A DNA stretch of 64,000 nucleotides from Plasmodium malariae (GCF_900090045.1 NC_041784.1:1123501-1187500); one strand, 5' to 3'. Positions 51,101 through 59,532 are shown, numbered from the stretch's first letter. The notes: generated by a model not told the origin, from the sequence alone. A program made the numbers and translations.

Positions 51101-54100
51101 AAAATCAATTATGTAAATATTGCTGTTGACATCTATATCTTTCCATAATTTTTTCTTTTCTTCTTCTAAAAAATAGATAATACAATTTACTAAATCCCAC
51201 AGATGTTTTAGATCTCTTAGTTTTATGTCTATTTCATCTAACTCATTAAATACTGTTATGTCAATTTCAAAAAGAATTTCTAACTCGTTATGATATCTTT
51301 GTTTATCTTTATATATTTCATAGCTCTTTCTAAATTCATTAAGTTTTTCATAAGGATTACAATAAATGTCCTTAGAACTACTAGGTATATTAGAAAATAT
51401 ATGTCTTTTCAATTTACTTAGTTCTTCTTTAAAATATTTGATTTCCATTTTGATATTTTTAATTTCGTTATTTTTATATTTCAATATTTTTTCCTTTATT
51501 TCGTTATAATGTATTTCTACTTTTTCTTTGTTCTTTTCTATATTGTCGAGCACTTCATTATATTTAGTTACTATGTCAAGATCTTTCAAATTTTCCATTA
51601 TCTCTTTAAGCTTTTGAAAAATTAGAGGAATAATTTTTCGACTTAGCTTCACGCTTCTCAGGTTCCTCATTAGGTTGTAAAAGACGTCTTTGTTTTTGTT
51701 CATGATTTCTGACTGCCTGTTTTCACTCACGGAAGCATCGTTTTTCGGCACCCCCTCTTTTTTTTCCCTACCCTCGGTTGTATTCTCGGCACCTCCGTCA
51801 ACACCAACACCTACATTACTAATATCGCTAATGCTGCTCCTTGGACCACTTTCGGCGGATTGATCAGAGCTTCGTACGCTCCTCTTTGACGCCGTATTTT
51901 TACCATTACCATCTTCCTTTTTAGCAAAAAACTCAACGACAGCTATTTCGTTAAGGTTGGATATGACATTTTCATAAAACGAGTTGATCGCGTATATAGC
52001 ATCCTTGACGAAGTTCTGTAAGTACTCACTGTACAGAGATATATTTTGTTTGGTAAAGTTAATGAGTTTTTCCACTAAATTTTCTGAATAGAAGAATACA
52101 AAATTTATGGATTCATAAGTTTTCAGATGATAAAAAGTGACTAATTCCTCCTTTAATGATATAATTAATTTTTTATATACTACAACATTGGGAAATGAAT
52201 GAAGAATATTTATATTCATAAGTTTTAAAGAATCTTGAAAATTATTATTGTATTCAAAATAGTTCGGATAAAGAAGTATTTCATTTTTTTGTTTAAACAA
52301 TAAGAATTCTTTTTTTATATCAATATTCCAAACATGTTCATATTTTTTTAAGCTTTCTAAATATTTATAACATTTTTCAATAGTATTTTCAAAAAATATT
52401 TTAATTTTATTCTTATTATGATTGACACTTAAACTTAGCAGAATTTCATTTATGTAATCTCCACTTTTGATATCTATTCTTCTGATCCCTGAACAAAGAT
52501 TCATAAAGTCATCAATCCATTTGTAAAATATACTTGTTACAGAAAATGCTTTCTTACTTGTTAACTTTAAGTCCATATTTAGTTTATTTCCTATAAAATT
52601 AATTTTTATAATAAATATCTGTTCATCTTTTTTTGTACATTTCATGACATCATACAGGTTATTAAATAAAAAGTTTGTCAATTCTATCAGTTTGTCTATT
52701 ATTATATTATTCAAAAATTTAAGGTAATTTTTCCACATGCTGTTATTTTTTTTTATTTTCAAAATATCATAAGACTGTTTTATATACATGTTAATGCTTT
52801 TAAAATCTTCACTTAATTTTCCTCTCAACACGGAGAGGTTATTTTTATATGTATTTAAATAACTGTAAATGTCTTCATGTTTTTTTCTTTTTTCGATTAT
52901 TGGTTTTTTTATCCAACTATTTGTTAAATTCAATATAGAAACTATATTACTGTGAAGAGTGGAAATGTTATTATAAATTTCTGACATGTCTTTATCCACT
53001 ATTTCAATATATTCGTAAATATGATTTTCTGTCCATTTTAGTTCTCTTACTCCCCTTAGTAATGTTTTCTTAATAGCGACTAGCTTTTCTTCGAACAATT
53101 CTTTTTCTACATCCAAAGTTTTTGAAATAACGTTGTTGTATTTCTTTGTAATACTATTTAATATATTTATAAACTTTTTAAACGTATTAGCCTTGTTATA
53201 TATATTCAAACAATCATCATTAACACTTAAATTATTTAGAAAAAAATTCTTTATATTATTTATGAACATAAATATGTATGGATGAAAATTTACATAAAAC
53301 ATGTCTCCTCTTATTTTAAATATATTTTCATTCAAGAAATTATTAACAACATCTATAGTTTCTCTAAACCATTCTTTGCTTACATCAGATATATATTTAC
53401 TTATTTTTTCACTGATATTTCGATATATACTATTTATTTCATCTGACTTTTCGTTCTGAATCTTAAGTGTTTTCATTATCTTTCTTAAAGGGAAATACTG
53501 CTGTTCAACCCTTTTTAATAAAGACGTAAATAAATTTACTACTTCGCAGAAAAGGGGAGAATTTCTGTTTATGTTCAGTTGTTTCAGGTTCTCCTCCAAG
53601 TCTTCTTTATATTGTGTAGACAACACCTTTACTTTTGAGTCTTCACCACTGCCACTAAGGCGGCCTTCACCTTCTTCACCGTTAATATCTCTTTCGTCGA
53701 TTCCATCAACCTTCCTCACGTTTGCTGCTTCGAACGAATTTTCTAAGAACACCTTTTTATTGTTTTCTATAATCGTTGCGTTTTTTATGAACAGATTGTC
53801 CACCAGTACGAATTCTTTCTTCAGATCCTGACACAGAAGTAGTGTGTGTCTGACTAACTCTACTTCTATCGCATGTATATCTCGAAGAATTAGAAAGGAG
53901 TTTAACAACTTAATATTCTTTTTCAAATCATTGTCAAAGGAGTAGACAAAAACGCATATTAACCTTTTGTTTAGTTCTTTTACCTTACTCTCAAAGCTGT
54001 TATATTTATTTATAAAAATGGTTTCTTCTTCATTTAATATTTCATGATTTATATCTAAAAATATTTCATTAATTATGTTAAAATCACGGCATATATTGTG

Positions 54101-55582
54101 TATCTCTTCAGTTAGCTTTTTTCCCTTTTCACCTGGGATCTCAATCTTTTCAAGTTTCATATACGTTTGGTAAATTTTTAGATAATCAATAAGTAGCCTC
54201 AGTTTGTACATGTATAAGCTTACTGATGGGAAGTATATGCATTCCTCCTCAATTTCGTTGTTTGTTTCAGTACTCTCTTTGTTGCTTTGATCTACAATTT
54301 TATTGCTTGTTTGGATGGTTGTTTGGTCACTTATTTTGGCGCGATCATTATGGAGAGCTGAGGCCTTACCGAAGAAGACGTTGATCTCGTGAAGCGACTG
54401 CAACTTTTTGCTCTTTCCCTTATACAGCTTAAAGAGATATAAGAAGTGCAAGAGGAAATTCAAGGTAGCATACAATTTTCCTTTAAGGACATCTACACAG
54501 TTATAGATCGAGTTGATAATTTCCGGAGTATTAATATTCTGGTTGCATGTATTAATCAAAACTTTGGATAAAAAGTTGAAAACAAATTTACAATTTTTGA
54601 TCAAATAATTCGACTTATCAACAGATTTTGATAAAGAATGTACAATGGGCATAATGAAATCCTTTTTCCTTTCTATATCATCTTGTCTACTACTTTCTAA
54701 CTTTTGTAGAAAATGTATTACTGGTTTTAAATGAGTATACAGATCAGCTACTTCTGATTTATGATCTATTATTTCGTTTTTTATATTTTCTATAATATTT
54801 TTATAACTAGAATTTTTTTTTTTTTCTAAAATGATATTTATAATTTTTTTAAAACTCTCTTTGTCTATTTCATTGTATAAAAAGTTAATGTCTTCATTTT
54901 TACTTTTCAAATAATTTAAAAACTCACCACAATTTTCATAATCTCTTTTTTTATAATTCATAAAATTCCTTAAAATTACATGATAACATTTGATAAAATG
55001 TATTAGATATTCTTCTAACGTATTTACATTTTCCTCTTTTACCTCTGACGGTAAATATGGTAAAGTTAATTTTTCTTCTATTTCCCCATATATTATTCTT
55101 AAATTAAGTAAAAAATTATTAAATTTTTTTTTCATTTCTTTTAATAAAGTAGATGAATTAATATCCTCATTATTATTCATAAAATTAGAAAAAAATATCT
55201 CTAAAAACCTCCTTATCACATTCTCCGCATCACTGTTCATCTCTAAATATAAAATCTTCTGTTGAGGTGTCTTATATATTATTAAAAATTTTTCATATCT
55301 TCGTTTTTTGAAAATATCTAAGATGGAACCAAACACTTTGATACACTCCTTTTCATTAATTAGAAATAAACAATCTTCATTATCTTCACAAAACTTGTTT
55401 ATCAACTTAACTGCGCACTCATCATTCTTGATGCTGTTTATTACCTCTTCCTTTTGGCACCCCTGAATGTTGAAGAAGTCCAGAGCGCTCGTCAGAATTT
55501 CCCCAACTCGGTCGTCATACTCGCCTCTGTAATCGCCACTATAATCTCCGCTGTCCTTGTTCTCATCATTCGCTTTGCTCAT
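39149..55582 (-). CDS. dynein heavy chain, axonemal type, 5477 aa
   Basis: Motor subunit that slides microtubules; in Plasmodium the only flagellated cell is the male gamete. One uninterrupted exon of 16.4 kb, ATG at 55582. The tail and linker occupy residues 1 to about 2150. Walker A sites follow: AAA1 near 2190 (GPAGTGKTET, Walker B CFDEFNRI), AAA2 near 2580 (GVDGSGKSS), AAA3 near 3137 (GNNGTGKTK) and AAA4 near 3612 (GFGGSGKQS). The stalk coiled coil spans about 3857-4137 and is interrupted by the microtubule-binding domain (about 3950-4060, from NPPKECLDVTHAV). AAA5 lies near 4260. The C-terminal domain ends with GAYIYGLYLDGANYD and YECPVYKTLSRGPTYV, as in axonemal chains. Long Asn/Ser/Glu-rich insertions (about 1260, 1590, 2470, 2860, 3500, 4650) account for the extra length over about 4500 residues. 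Syntenic with PF3D7_1023100 (from memory). Confidence 0.96.
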   Translation of the reverse strand: MSKANDENKDSGDYSGDYRGEYDDRVGEILTSALDFFNIQGCQKEEVINSIKNDECAVKLINKFCEDNEDCLFLINEKECIKVFGSILDIFKKRRYEKFLIIYKTPQQKILYLEMNSDAENVIRRFLEIFFSNFMNNNEDINSSTLLKEMKKKFNNFLLNLRIIYGEIEEKLTLPYLPSEVKEENVNTLEEYLIHFIKCYHVILRNFMNYKKRDYENCGEFLNYLKSKNEDINFLYNEIDKESFKKIINIILEKKKNSSYKNIIENIKNEIIDHKSEVADLYTHLKPVIHFLQKLESSRQDDIERKKDFIMPIVHSLSKSVDKSNYLIKNCKFVFNFLSKVLINTCNQNINTPEIINSIYNCVDVLKGKLYATLNFLLHFLYLFKLYKGKSKKLQSLHEINVFFGKASALHNDRAKISDQTTIQTSNKIVDQSNKESTETNNEIEEECIYFPSVSLYMYKLRLLIDYLKIYQTYMKLEKIEIPGEKGKKLTEEIHNICRDFNIINEIFLDINHEILNEEETIFINKYNSFESKVKELNKRLICVFVYSFDNDLKKNIKLLNSFLILRDIHAIEVELVRHTLLLCQDLKKEFVLVDNLFIKNATIIENNKKVFLENSFEAANVRKVDGIDERDINGEEGEGRLSGSGEDSKVKVLSTQYKEDLEENLKQLNINRNSPLFCEVVNLFTSLLKRVEQQYFPLRKIMKTLKIQNEKSDEINSIYRNISEKISKYISDVSKEWFRETIDVVNNFLNENIFKIRGDMFYVNFHPYIFMFINNIKNFFLNNLSVNDDCLNIYNKANTFKKFINILNSITKKYNNVISKTLDVEKELFEEKLVAIKKTLLRGVRELKWTENHIYEYIEIVDKDMSEIYNNISTLHSNIVSILNLTNSWIKKPIIEKRKKHEDIYSYLNTYKNNLSVLRGKLSEDFKSINMYIKQSYDILKIKKNNSMWKNYLKFLNNIIIDKLIELTNFLFNNLYDVMKCTKKDEQIFIIKINFIGNKLNMDLKLTSKKAFSVTSIFYKWIDDFMNLCSGIRRIDIKSGDYINEILLSLSVNHNKNKIKIFFENTIEKCYKYLESLKKYEHVWNIDIKKEFLLFKQKNEILLYPNYFEYNNNFQDSLKLMNINILHSFPNVVVYKKLIISLKEELVTFYHLKTYESINFVFFYSENLVEKLINFTKQNISLYSEYLQNFVKDAIYAINSFYENVISNLNEIAVVEFFAKKEDGNGKNTASKRSVRSSDQSAESGPRSSISDISNVGVGVDGGAENTTEGREKKEGVPKNDASVSENRQSEIMNKNKDVFYNLMRNLRSVKLSRKIIPLIFQKLKEIMENLKDLDIVTKYNEVLDNIEKNKEKVEIHYNEIKEKILKYKNNEIKNIKMEIKYFKEELSKLKRHIFSNIPSSSKDIYCNPYEKLNEFRKSYEIYKDKQRYHNELEILFEIDITVFNELDEIDIKLRDLKHLWDLVNCIIYFLEEEKKKLWKDIDVNSNIYIIDFILLYIRKNFFELKHLPIYEYIIKELKKLSSILPLLVDLNNDCIFDRHWNIIINISGSVNNLYSKRRGLDNSNNSILSASFNSKSGEDVVQVSGEMRSGAEDRGGASAGELNNDELNRGGANNNETSSGVGYSYEVDEETHNSGGGMKSEEAQGVEGSHLSSREGVNRTNSISRTNNTDSSDSGVSNKNFKIKYKELTMQGFFDLRLYKHVDAVHDVIEQAKKEKKIENKIKEINMIWKQMNFEFLKKQSYIQISNMDMILEIVDMHTSEILFFINQKKYILFIQETILNTQENLKKIDEVINIWRKFLNKFERLQPIYLNSEDIHSQLPQESKMFFNIENEYKDIINNAYEQKNVLQVCLNEDLFYLLCKFFKNIELCEKALNDYLDQKKKTFPRFYFLSNIALLDILSNGKNPLKILPYINDVFNAIKTIEFRKENGDNSVGEVSYEQNKPFDADDGTIVVHEKESKSGEYKEYIAKGVYSIENEHLEFLTELNLKGNVENYLKDLENHLKITIRSILENAKISSEILDEQNRDETMITNYISQVVCTCNQIIVTEEINKCFDELENGNESAFIDYKKLLIERINKLIKLVEKTEDYNIRTKLLSLIILDVHTRDVIISFIKKKISDSTSFDWQAQLKYYWMYDKKINNYTCEIKICDFKTKYLYEYIGNSGKLVITPLTDKCYITLTQALNLILGGAPAGPAGTGKTETTKDLSKAIGIAIFIFNCSNQMNYFNMSQICIGLSQTGAWGCFDEFNRISIEVLSVVSTQIKCIFDAIKEKKTVFHFIDDEIVLKKTCGFFITMNPGYAGRTELPENLKNLFRSCSMIVPDIKFICENMLMSFGFIKANKLSYKFVELYQLCKELLQKNIHYDWGLRAVKVVLIQAGNLKRKYSNFDEDVILMKALKDFNIPKITHEDIPIFLGLINDLFPNVDCNIFKEEENNSQQNGDRHYKSNNPEQSYQNISNNSSSTNQQNFSNIKKNDMSNNPLFENNSTVVKDSKIAAPEDLQHNADVVIKKDMKNEYLDSSTNGAKDIKNEEEKHIYSFDDAIKICIKEANLQIDDNFILKVKQLKDLMDVRHCVFILGVDGSGKSSVIEMLIKSLNKINESCLYEVINPKSIESYELYGYLTKNNEWVDGALSSIMRKMSRNIFPYNENIKHKITLLDGNIDAEWIESMNTVMDDNKVLTLVSNERIPFTKEMHLFFEITNMKYASPATVSRGGVLYINKGDISYKLFISSWINLLSNNIAKTEFYYLFNIFYTQNIEMLRKQCKFAFELSNLDIVKSICNYIDYFLFKYEKYINEVIKKIENKQNEENNFLNSEELNEELSSSSTLKKDKDIADTEGGAEEPGGIDKRKKRNEQKNGQKNEKKVPLKDELVEENATQSSSNNNNNSRSNGGKNRGTLSGENSTNTKESALNSEDKNIINKINYNYEILKDYYNCFFMNAYMWVLNNLIVDDKIMNAKNTFSNNIKTNLKVKMGNDYCCNYIYNIYENSWKHLSEYLDEDILYLQNLKWQSSEYDNDTKGYEDSQVTAEEEVDEGDEGDTDDQLGEQLVGQSDEQMDEKTNGEYSEEKEKRKRKKMKKNNKKKQQKKKKKKKSINNYIENMLPHNYDEIYINTIELIRIEKMIKYSLERNKPILVYGNNGTGKTKCIKNNINMNIEKFTHTIISVNYYTNSFALQKIIENNVEKRNTRTYGPPNQKKHIFFLEDLNITAKDNCDTQQTLEFLRQLLTYKLIYDRESLDEKKFIHDILFIGTINNNTNKFIDKRIQNKFNIINIDDISFKTFENIYKIILKQHLLKFDDTIKGLLNNMISFSYDLYSNITENISFNLSNFAPHYLFNLNDIHTVFYNIIKSTNPDIYNNRFKMLMILFHETQHAYINKLISNEHINIFTQIFNKLVQQYFPFFKDDFEKHRLIFDSPSEKERVNSLSNQFIPLTSYNGKSSMGVVTEGEEADEGVAQEDIGTDNLGISSNNIINGGITGSGSDCGSDRASEKGKNKDVRGNGNPRLQVGNYETSKGMNSSTNKGVEREKSSGIYDLSKNIFTSFISVRNGLDKMYLNVKKFYILKEVLSEKLNEYNSTHVELPLVLFDYAIIQICKMCRILDFNVSHLMLIGFGGSGKQSLVKLSIFINSLNLLSISTNNNYDVNNFKADMQEFHLKCAIKPGNVHVLLLKEKDISDSFLPYINDLTSTGLCNDLFSKDEYLGIFSSIRNQIKYLNIGESNEDVFNYYISKIRKNFKIAITHSPISNLYRDRLIKFPSFLSNFCFIYFLPWPYEALVNVSNRFLNDVEINKELKKNICEHMAYVHTSTNEMNKKYLEKKNRYNYVIPKTFLEYIYFYKNLLHVKNHEIDKSVERLNKGLLALTSTRENVQVLKKEIEIKITNIEEKKIEVNDILNKVKEATEVTNKEQQIVNEEKKKTEVFTKEAIEIQVKADKELSEALPIMNKAKEAVNCITKSAIQELKSLQNPPKECLDVTHAVLIALKEIKNYSWKFAQKIMNNPTQFLSKLQKFDAENMDEETVNLLTPFIEKKFFNYEMMKTKSSACAYLALWLVNIVKYNDVYKKVKPLMDKLQEATNNKNNAQEKLDQLENKVKELTDSVEKLRKKMNEVNEEKNNVIKIYNESKDKLNRAENLVNMLSDEYSRWSDEIAIIISNKKYIYGDCLLLSSFITYLGVFSSSFRVKLWKNLWLEHIKKSNILINNITSPIDIMVQDIQIATWKNEKLPEDKISIENALIVSTCYRWPLLIDPQLQGLKWLKVKGGDNITCLQFNCENFIKKIKNIITKGGYLIIENISEEIDNVIDGLLNREFIKKGNDTYVKIDNEEMLFNYPNAISRISKIQSFFESTSSSNANANANENGNTNVNANMNTNVSADTSVSPTSGNKNNGNTENQDQFNSDLDMNYKNYNQKQNSQGNINKAFSNENLAKVNFFNLVLQTKLSNPHFKPEVNSQCTLINFSVTCEGLEEQILAIIVNIEKPELEKQKQILVKNRNEYKIILNNLEDEILYQLSTVESSTIIDNISLINSLKTTKDTSINIQRQVADSINTENEINKTRELYRTLANEASIVYFILILMHNINYMYQYSLDSFISLLLKSIEAVHNANSVSSGGSGNNNSGNDGNDYKDASQKSSNDISSSSSSKLESFNNTDMITINRQDNNKFYDSKSYLNDGRGENDKDDSTNGASNSIYDEHMNKLIISFRKTIYSWINRGLLEKDKLLFNCIFVFKLLEKKKIYDKDFNMDYLNFFLKPPKGKGINENPLKEWLSDDCWENILLLSKFKEFENLSNNIHIDAQHKFKQWCSEIQPEICKLPLEWKKLNNYSFKKLLIIRSLRPDRITVTLENYIRNILPNSEEIMEKKNSFVDTLESSYNFMVNSTPILFILTPGSDFIKYVELLGKKYKFYLNHNLHVVSLGQGQESIALSKLELSHKEGHWIVLENIHLMAKFNLILENVIDKYSTEGSHPNFRCFLTSEITTNIPISILERSIKLTNEAPTGFKENLKRAFTFFSPDDYEEKDIRTKNILFSLCYFHSIIVERAKFGAEGFNIKYPFSLSDLRDSAKVLFNYLDNQNSIKVPWNDLKYIFGEIMYGGHIVNDKDMLICKTYLNYFMKEQSLEGMQLIPFSKNIQLFSPNNYSYDKILKYIDTQIVVESSILYGLNQHAEMNFRTNESIKLLKNILKLKLKETSTFVEELTTGETIEIKTSNILSEILNEIDNVFFNVEELMKSIPDDQITPLQYFLFQECTLMNTLTSVMKSSLKELSLAIKGEINMNSKIESLMNSLYKDKLPELWKNNSYSSNRNLSSWVNNLKERITFLSDWFNDPLSTPKVFNISLLFNPNSFFSAIKQILSRNEKCELDKIIMQIEVTNKSLNNIHSYPKEGAYIYGLYLDGANYDVEKNTLCDSSSKQKYFLMPVIHCKPIVSMGKIETDVYECPVYKTLSRGPTYVTNIKLKTKESSEKWILAGVALILDIADD

Positions 55583-56882
55583 TATAGGCGCGCTTAGGGA
55601 AGTGTGTACGTGCGGGTATTTGTATATGGTTTTGCGTAAGTGCTTGCTTATTCACTTGCGTATGTATTTTCGTATGTATTTGCTTATGCACTTGCGTAGG
55701 TGTGTCTATATATACGGAAGGACAATTACAGAGTTCAACAAACAATCAACAGGATAACGTAAAGATAAAACCGCAAAAAATTGGACAAAAAAAGGATCGA
55801 AGTTCATTCGAAAATTTTAGATATTTCCCTTCCAAGTAACGCACATGTGCTTCTATTAGTCCGACATATATATATATATATATATACAAATATATTATTC
55901 CTCTCCTTTTCGCCTTTTTATCCTTTCTTTTCCTTTTCTTCCTTTACTTTTTATTTTTTTACTGTTAAATGTTTCATTAGAATTTATTAATGCCTCATGC
56001 ACTTAATGCTTACGTGACACTCGATAACATCATTCTATTCATAACTAACAATTTATTTATTTTTATTTCCACTTTTATTATTTTTTTTTTTTCTATGTGT
56101 TTTTATATATCCATAAAGTATTCGTGAAATAATTATACATAGAAAGATCTCATGGTGTGTGTGTGTGTCTATTTTTACATTATATAAGGACTACGTTCTC
56201 TGCAGGACGGTTATTTCATTTTTTTTTTTTTTTTATAAGTGCATAAGTGATGCCTTTTCTCTTTTTTAATTGATGCAAATACATCATTTTTGTGTATTTT
56301 TACCTTAACATCACTATTATTACTTAGTGTAAATTCTACTTACGTTCGTGTGTCTGTGTATACGTGGTACCCCATGTGGGCACTGCTTACATAAAAATAT
56401 CAGTATTGTGGAGCTTCTTAAAGTAGTGAGGTTGATGCTATTATTTTTTTTTCCCTTATTTTTATTACATGAAAAAAGAAAATAAATAAAGTAAAATGAC
56501 GCAATATTATATATAATACAATACAGTATAATATAATACAATATAATTTAATTTAGTTTAGTACAATATAATATTTCTCTTCCCGGTGAGCGTTTTTCCG
56601 CTATCAGCGCCATGACCTCTTCATTTTACACATTTTTTTTTCCAACAAAAAAAATAAAAAAAAAATAAACTATTTGGTCAATCTTTTCATTATCTATAGA
56701 GATGATAAAGCATGCCTAGGAACTTAATTCCTCTCGAATTTCCTTTTAAGAGGTTTCTCCTGACAAGTATAAAAACACAAATAGTAGAAGACACTTAAAA
56801 AAGTTATACAAACTTCTAGGGTAAAAAGTTGGCGTATTTTACAGTATGCAAGAGTATATACATAAATATGTATACAAGTGTA

Positions 56883-56886
<4 letters not shown>

Positions 56887-56936
<50 letters not shown>
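56887..56936. repeat. (TA)25 microsatellite
   Basis: Fifty bases of perfect alternating T and A. Confidence 0.93.
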
Positions 56937-56942
<6 letters not shown>

Positions 56943-57408
56943 ATACGTAGGTATATCCATACAAATATATATATGATATATAACTGTGTACATATAACAA
57001 ATAACAAGGATAAAAAAAAGCAGAAGCTGTAACAGCTAGCATCCCAGTTCTACTTCACCAAAATTTCTAAAAAGGAAATAAAAAAAATTAAGGCATTGAT
57101 TATAAGCACAATTAATTTGATTATATGCTTTTTTACATAATATAAAATTAAGCATAAAAATTAAAAGTGGCGTGCAAACGTATACATATATATATACATA
57201 TACGCATGCATACATACTTGTACAAACACCTACCTACGCAGTTAAAAGTATAGCGTTGTGAGAAAATATTTTCAGCAGCGCGGTAGCCAGAGATCAAGTG
57301 TAAATCTCTCTTCATCGATTAACAAAAAAAAAAAAAAAAAAAAAAAAAAAGGCTACCAAACGAATTGGAAACGTCGTTACAGAAAAATTTGAAAATTTTA
57401 TTATTATT

Positions 57409-57545
57409 TTGTTCATTTTGTTCATACTGTACATATTGCCCATTTTGTTCATTTTGTTCATACTGTTCATACTGTTCATACTGTTCATACTGCCCATTTG
57501 GTTCATTTTGTTCGTATTGCCAATTTTATTCTTGTTGTTCATAGT
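57409..57545. repeat. 9-base tandem repeat just before OMP decarboxylase
   Basis: Units of the form TTCATTTTG, TTCATACTG and TGCCCATTT are repeated about 15 times and end some 85 bases before the start codon. Because the unit is nine bases both strands stay open (Met-Asn-Lys/Ser units on minus), but there is no other sign of coding. Probably 5' UTR or promoter. Confidence 0.8.
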
Positions 57546-57628
57546 GCCCATTTTTTATAATATGAGCAATTATGAAGTAGCCACCATTGAAAGAATTCAC
57601 AGTGGTATGTACACATAATTACGGAAAA

Positions 57629-58594
57629 ATGGGTATGAAAACAAAATTAGAAAAAAGAAGGAGTGAAGTAAATACCTGTTTGTGTATTGGAATAGACCCT
57701 GATGAAGATGATATACAAAATTTTAAGAAAAATGAAAAAGAAAAGGGATTTAAAAACATTAGGAACAACTTAAATGATAGCGGAATAAATGCAATTGAAA
57801 TAGGAAGAGATCTTTTATTAGGAAAAGAATCCTTTGACAACTTAAAAGAAAAAGATGAATTCTTTTATTTTTTTAATCATTTTTGTTTTTATATAATTAA
57901 TACAACAAAACAACATGCGTTAGTATATAAAATGAATTTTGCTTTTTACATCCCATATGGTTCAGTAGGCATTGATGTTTTAAAAAATGTCTTTGATTTA
58001 TTACATTATTTAAATATACCAACAATTCTTGATATGAAAATTAATGATATTGGAAATACAGTTAAAAGTTATAGGAAATTTATTTTTGAATATTTGAAAA
58101 GTGACTCCTGCACTGTTAATATATATATGGGCACCGAAATGTTAAGAGACATATGTTATAATGAAGAAAAGAAACAGTACTATAGTGCTTTTGTTCTTAT
58201 TAAAACAACAAATAAAGATTCCTATATATTTCAAAAAGACCTTTCTTCTGGTAATAAACAAGCATATATGTTAATGGCAGAAAAAGCCCAGGAAATGTCA
58301 TCCATTTTAAAAATAGAAGAAAATAACGAATTTATTGGTTTTGTTGTTGGTGCCAATAGTTTTGAAGAAATGAAAATTATAAGAAATCAATTTCCAGATT
58401 GCTATATTTTATCTCCAGGAATAGGAGCACAGAATGGGGATTTGCTTAAAACGTTAAGTTATGGTTACACTCAAAATTATGAAAAATTATTGATTAATAT
58501 TGGTAGAACTATAACGAAAAATGCCGATCCGAAAAAAGCTTCTGAAATGTACTATAATCAGATTACTCAAATTTTGAAAGGGCTACAAAATTAG
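57629..58594 (+). CDS. orotidine 5'-monophosphate decarboxylase, 321 aa
   Basis: Last step of de novo pyrimidine synthesis, OMP to UMP, essential because Plasmodium cannot salvage pyrimidines. In the parasite it forms a heterotetramer with orotate phosphoribosyltransferase. The upstream open frame has no ATG before 57629, and MGMKTKLEKRR matches the known N-terminus and length (323 aa in P. falciparum), so I start there. Substrate and catalytic residues: D in CIGIDPDE, K101 in YKMNFAF, then D135, K137 and D140 in the DxKxxD tetrad LDMKINDIGNT. The phosphate-binding end is SPGIGAQNGD and NIGRTI. Single exon. Its 5' side carries a 9-base tandem repeat. Syntenic with PF3D7_1023200 (from memory). 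Confidence 0.97.
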   Translation: MGMKTKLEKRRSEVNTCLCIGIDPDEDDIQNFKKNEKEKGFKNIRNNLNDSGINAIEIGRDLLLGKESFDNLKEKDEFFYFFNHFCFYIINTTKQHALVYKMNFAFYIPYGSVGIDVLKNVFDLLHYLNIPTILDMKINDIGNTVKSYRKFIFEYLKSDSCTVNIYMGTEMLRDICYNEEKKQYYSAFVLIKTTNKDSYIFQKDLSSGNKQAYMLMAEKAQEMSSILKIEENNEFIGFVVGANSFEEMKIIRNQFPDCYILSPGIGAQNGDLLKTLSYGYTQNYEKLLINIGRTITKNADPKKASEMYYNQITQILKGLQN

Positions 58595-59317
58595 GCAGTC
58601 CCACTGTGATGGAAATCGCCCAGCATACCGCGCAGCTTAACCATTAAATACCGCTGCATGCGTACACACATATACATATATATTTGTGCCTAATTTGTGT
58701 GTGCTATTTATATAAATATTTATCTGAGTGCCCTCGTAGAATTGTCCATTTTTCAAAAGGAGTAATTAAAAGTAGGCGGTTTTTATCAATATATGATTTA
58801 CCCTTCCAATGTTGCTTCTTCTTTTTTTTTTTTTTTTTCATAATTTATGTAATTGTTTCGTTTAAATTAAAAAAATAAAAAAAATTATATTTACTGCGGC
58901 ACTATTTTCTGCTTAGTTAAATATTGTGCAAAAATATATGATGAATAATAACAAGTATGGAAATGAAAAAAAAAAATTGTTTCCATAATGTATGGTATGG
59001 AATGAAATAAGTAAAATAAATATATATATACATATATATATGCACGAGTGAATAAACTTTAGTATAAGGCACATGCACCACTTAATGCGCTTCGTTGTTT
59101 GCTTAAATGACTGCAAAAAAAAATTAATTGTACATAGACGAATAGTAAATGTACAAAAAGAATAATTAATGTACACACATACCTAACAATGGTTCGAAAA
59201 AAAAGTATGCAAAAATAACATATGTATTTATTATGTGTACACTTATATACATATACATATTTTAATTCGTTTCCGTAAAAAATTAGTAAATTGTAAATAA
59301 GACTTCATAAGTGAAGT
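58595..59317. other. 3' region of OMP decarboxylase, no gene seen
   Basis: Starts with a comparatively GC-rich 80-base stretch (58600-58670), probably 3' UTR, then A+T-rich sequence and, at 59301-59318, a perfect hairpin GACTTCA-CTTA-TGAAGTC (minus strand). Confidence 0.5.
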
Positions 59318-59532
59318 CTAATATTCGTTTTTTATTAGTGTGTTTTCATCCCAAGTTATTTCAAAATCATTGCAATGTGCATAATAGGTTCCTTTAGGAG
59401 GTTAACTTTTGCTAAAGGAAATAACTTGTCCATATTTATAGGCTAAATATCTCGTTATCGAAAAATACATGACCCTAAATATGCAATAACAACAGGAAAT
59501 GCTACACCAAAAAAGAGTATACAGGATTCCAC
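59318..59532 (-). CDS. fragment of a small gene, exon structure unresolved
   Basis: Two coding-like pieces. 59532-59455 follows a ctgtctag acceptor and reads VESCILFFGVAFPVVIAYLG, a membrane-helix sequence, then stops. 59391-59318 follows a cctcctaaag acceptor and reads TYYAHCNDFEITWDENT to a TAG stop. The only phase-consistent join I find uses a weak donor inside the first piece, which deletes most of the helix. Read without an intron, the second piece's frame is interrupted by a TAA. The helix followed by Y-Y-x-H and W-D-E-N-T-L loosely recalls cytochrome c oxidase subunit 6A, but this is weak. It may be a gene with an unseen exon, a pseudogene or an assembly error. Confidence 0.3.

Larger units (their letters stand above)
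55583..57628. other. divergent intergenic region, dynein to OMP decarboxylase
   Basis: About 2 kb with promoters for both genes. Contains GTGTGT runs (56157-56167), a (TA)n array, a poly-A tract (57323-57350) and a 9-base repeat (57409-57545). A GC-richer patch at about 56582-56620 stands out but shows no gene. Confidence 0.55.

Noticed and set aside
57312..57551. 79-codon minus-strand ORF of Met-Asn-Lys/Ser repeats
   Set aside because: Direct product of the 9-base tandem repeat and adjacent poly-A; no splice context or non-repetitive sequence.
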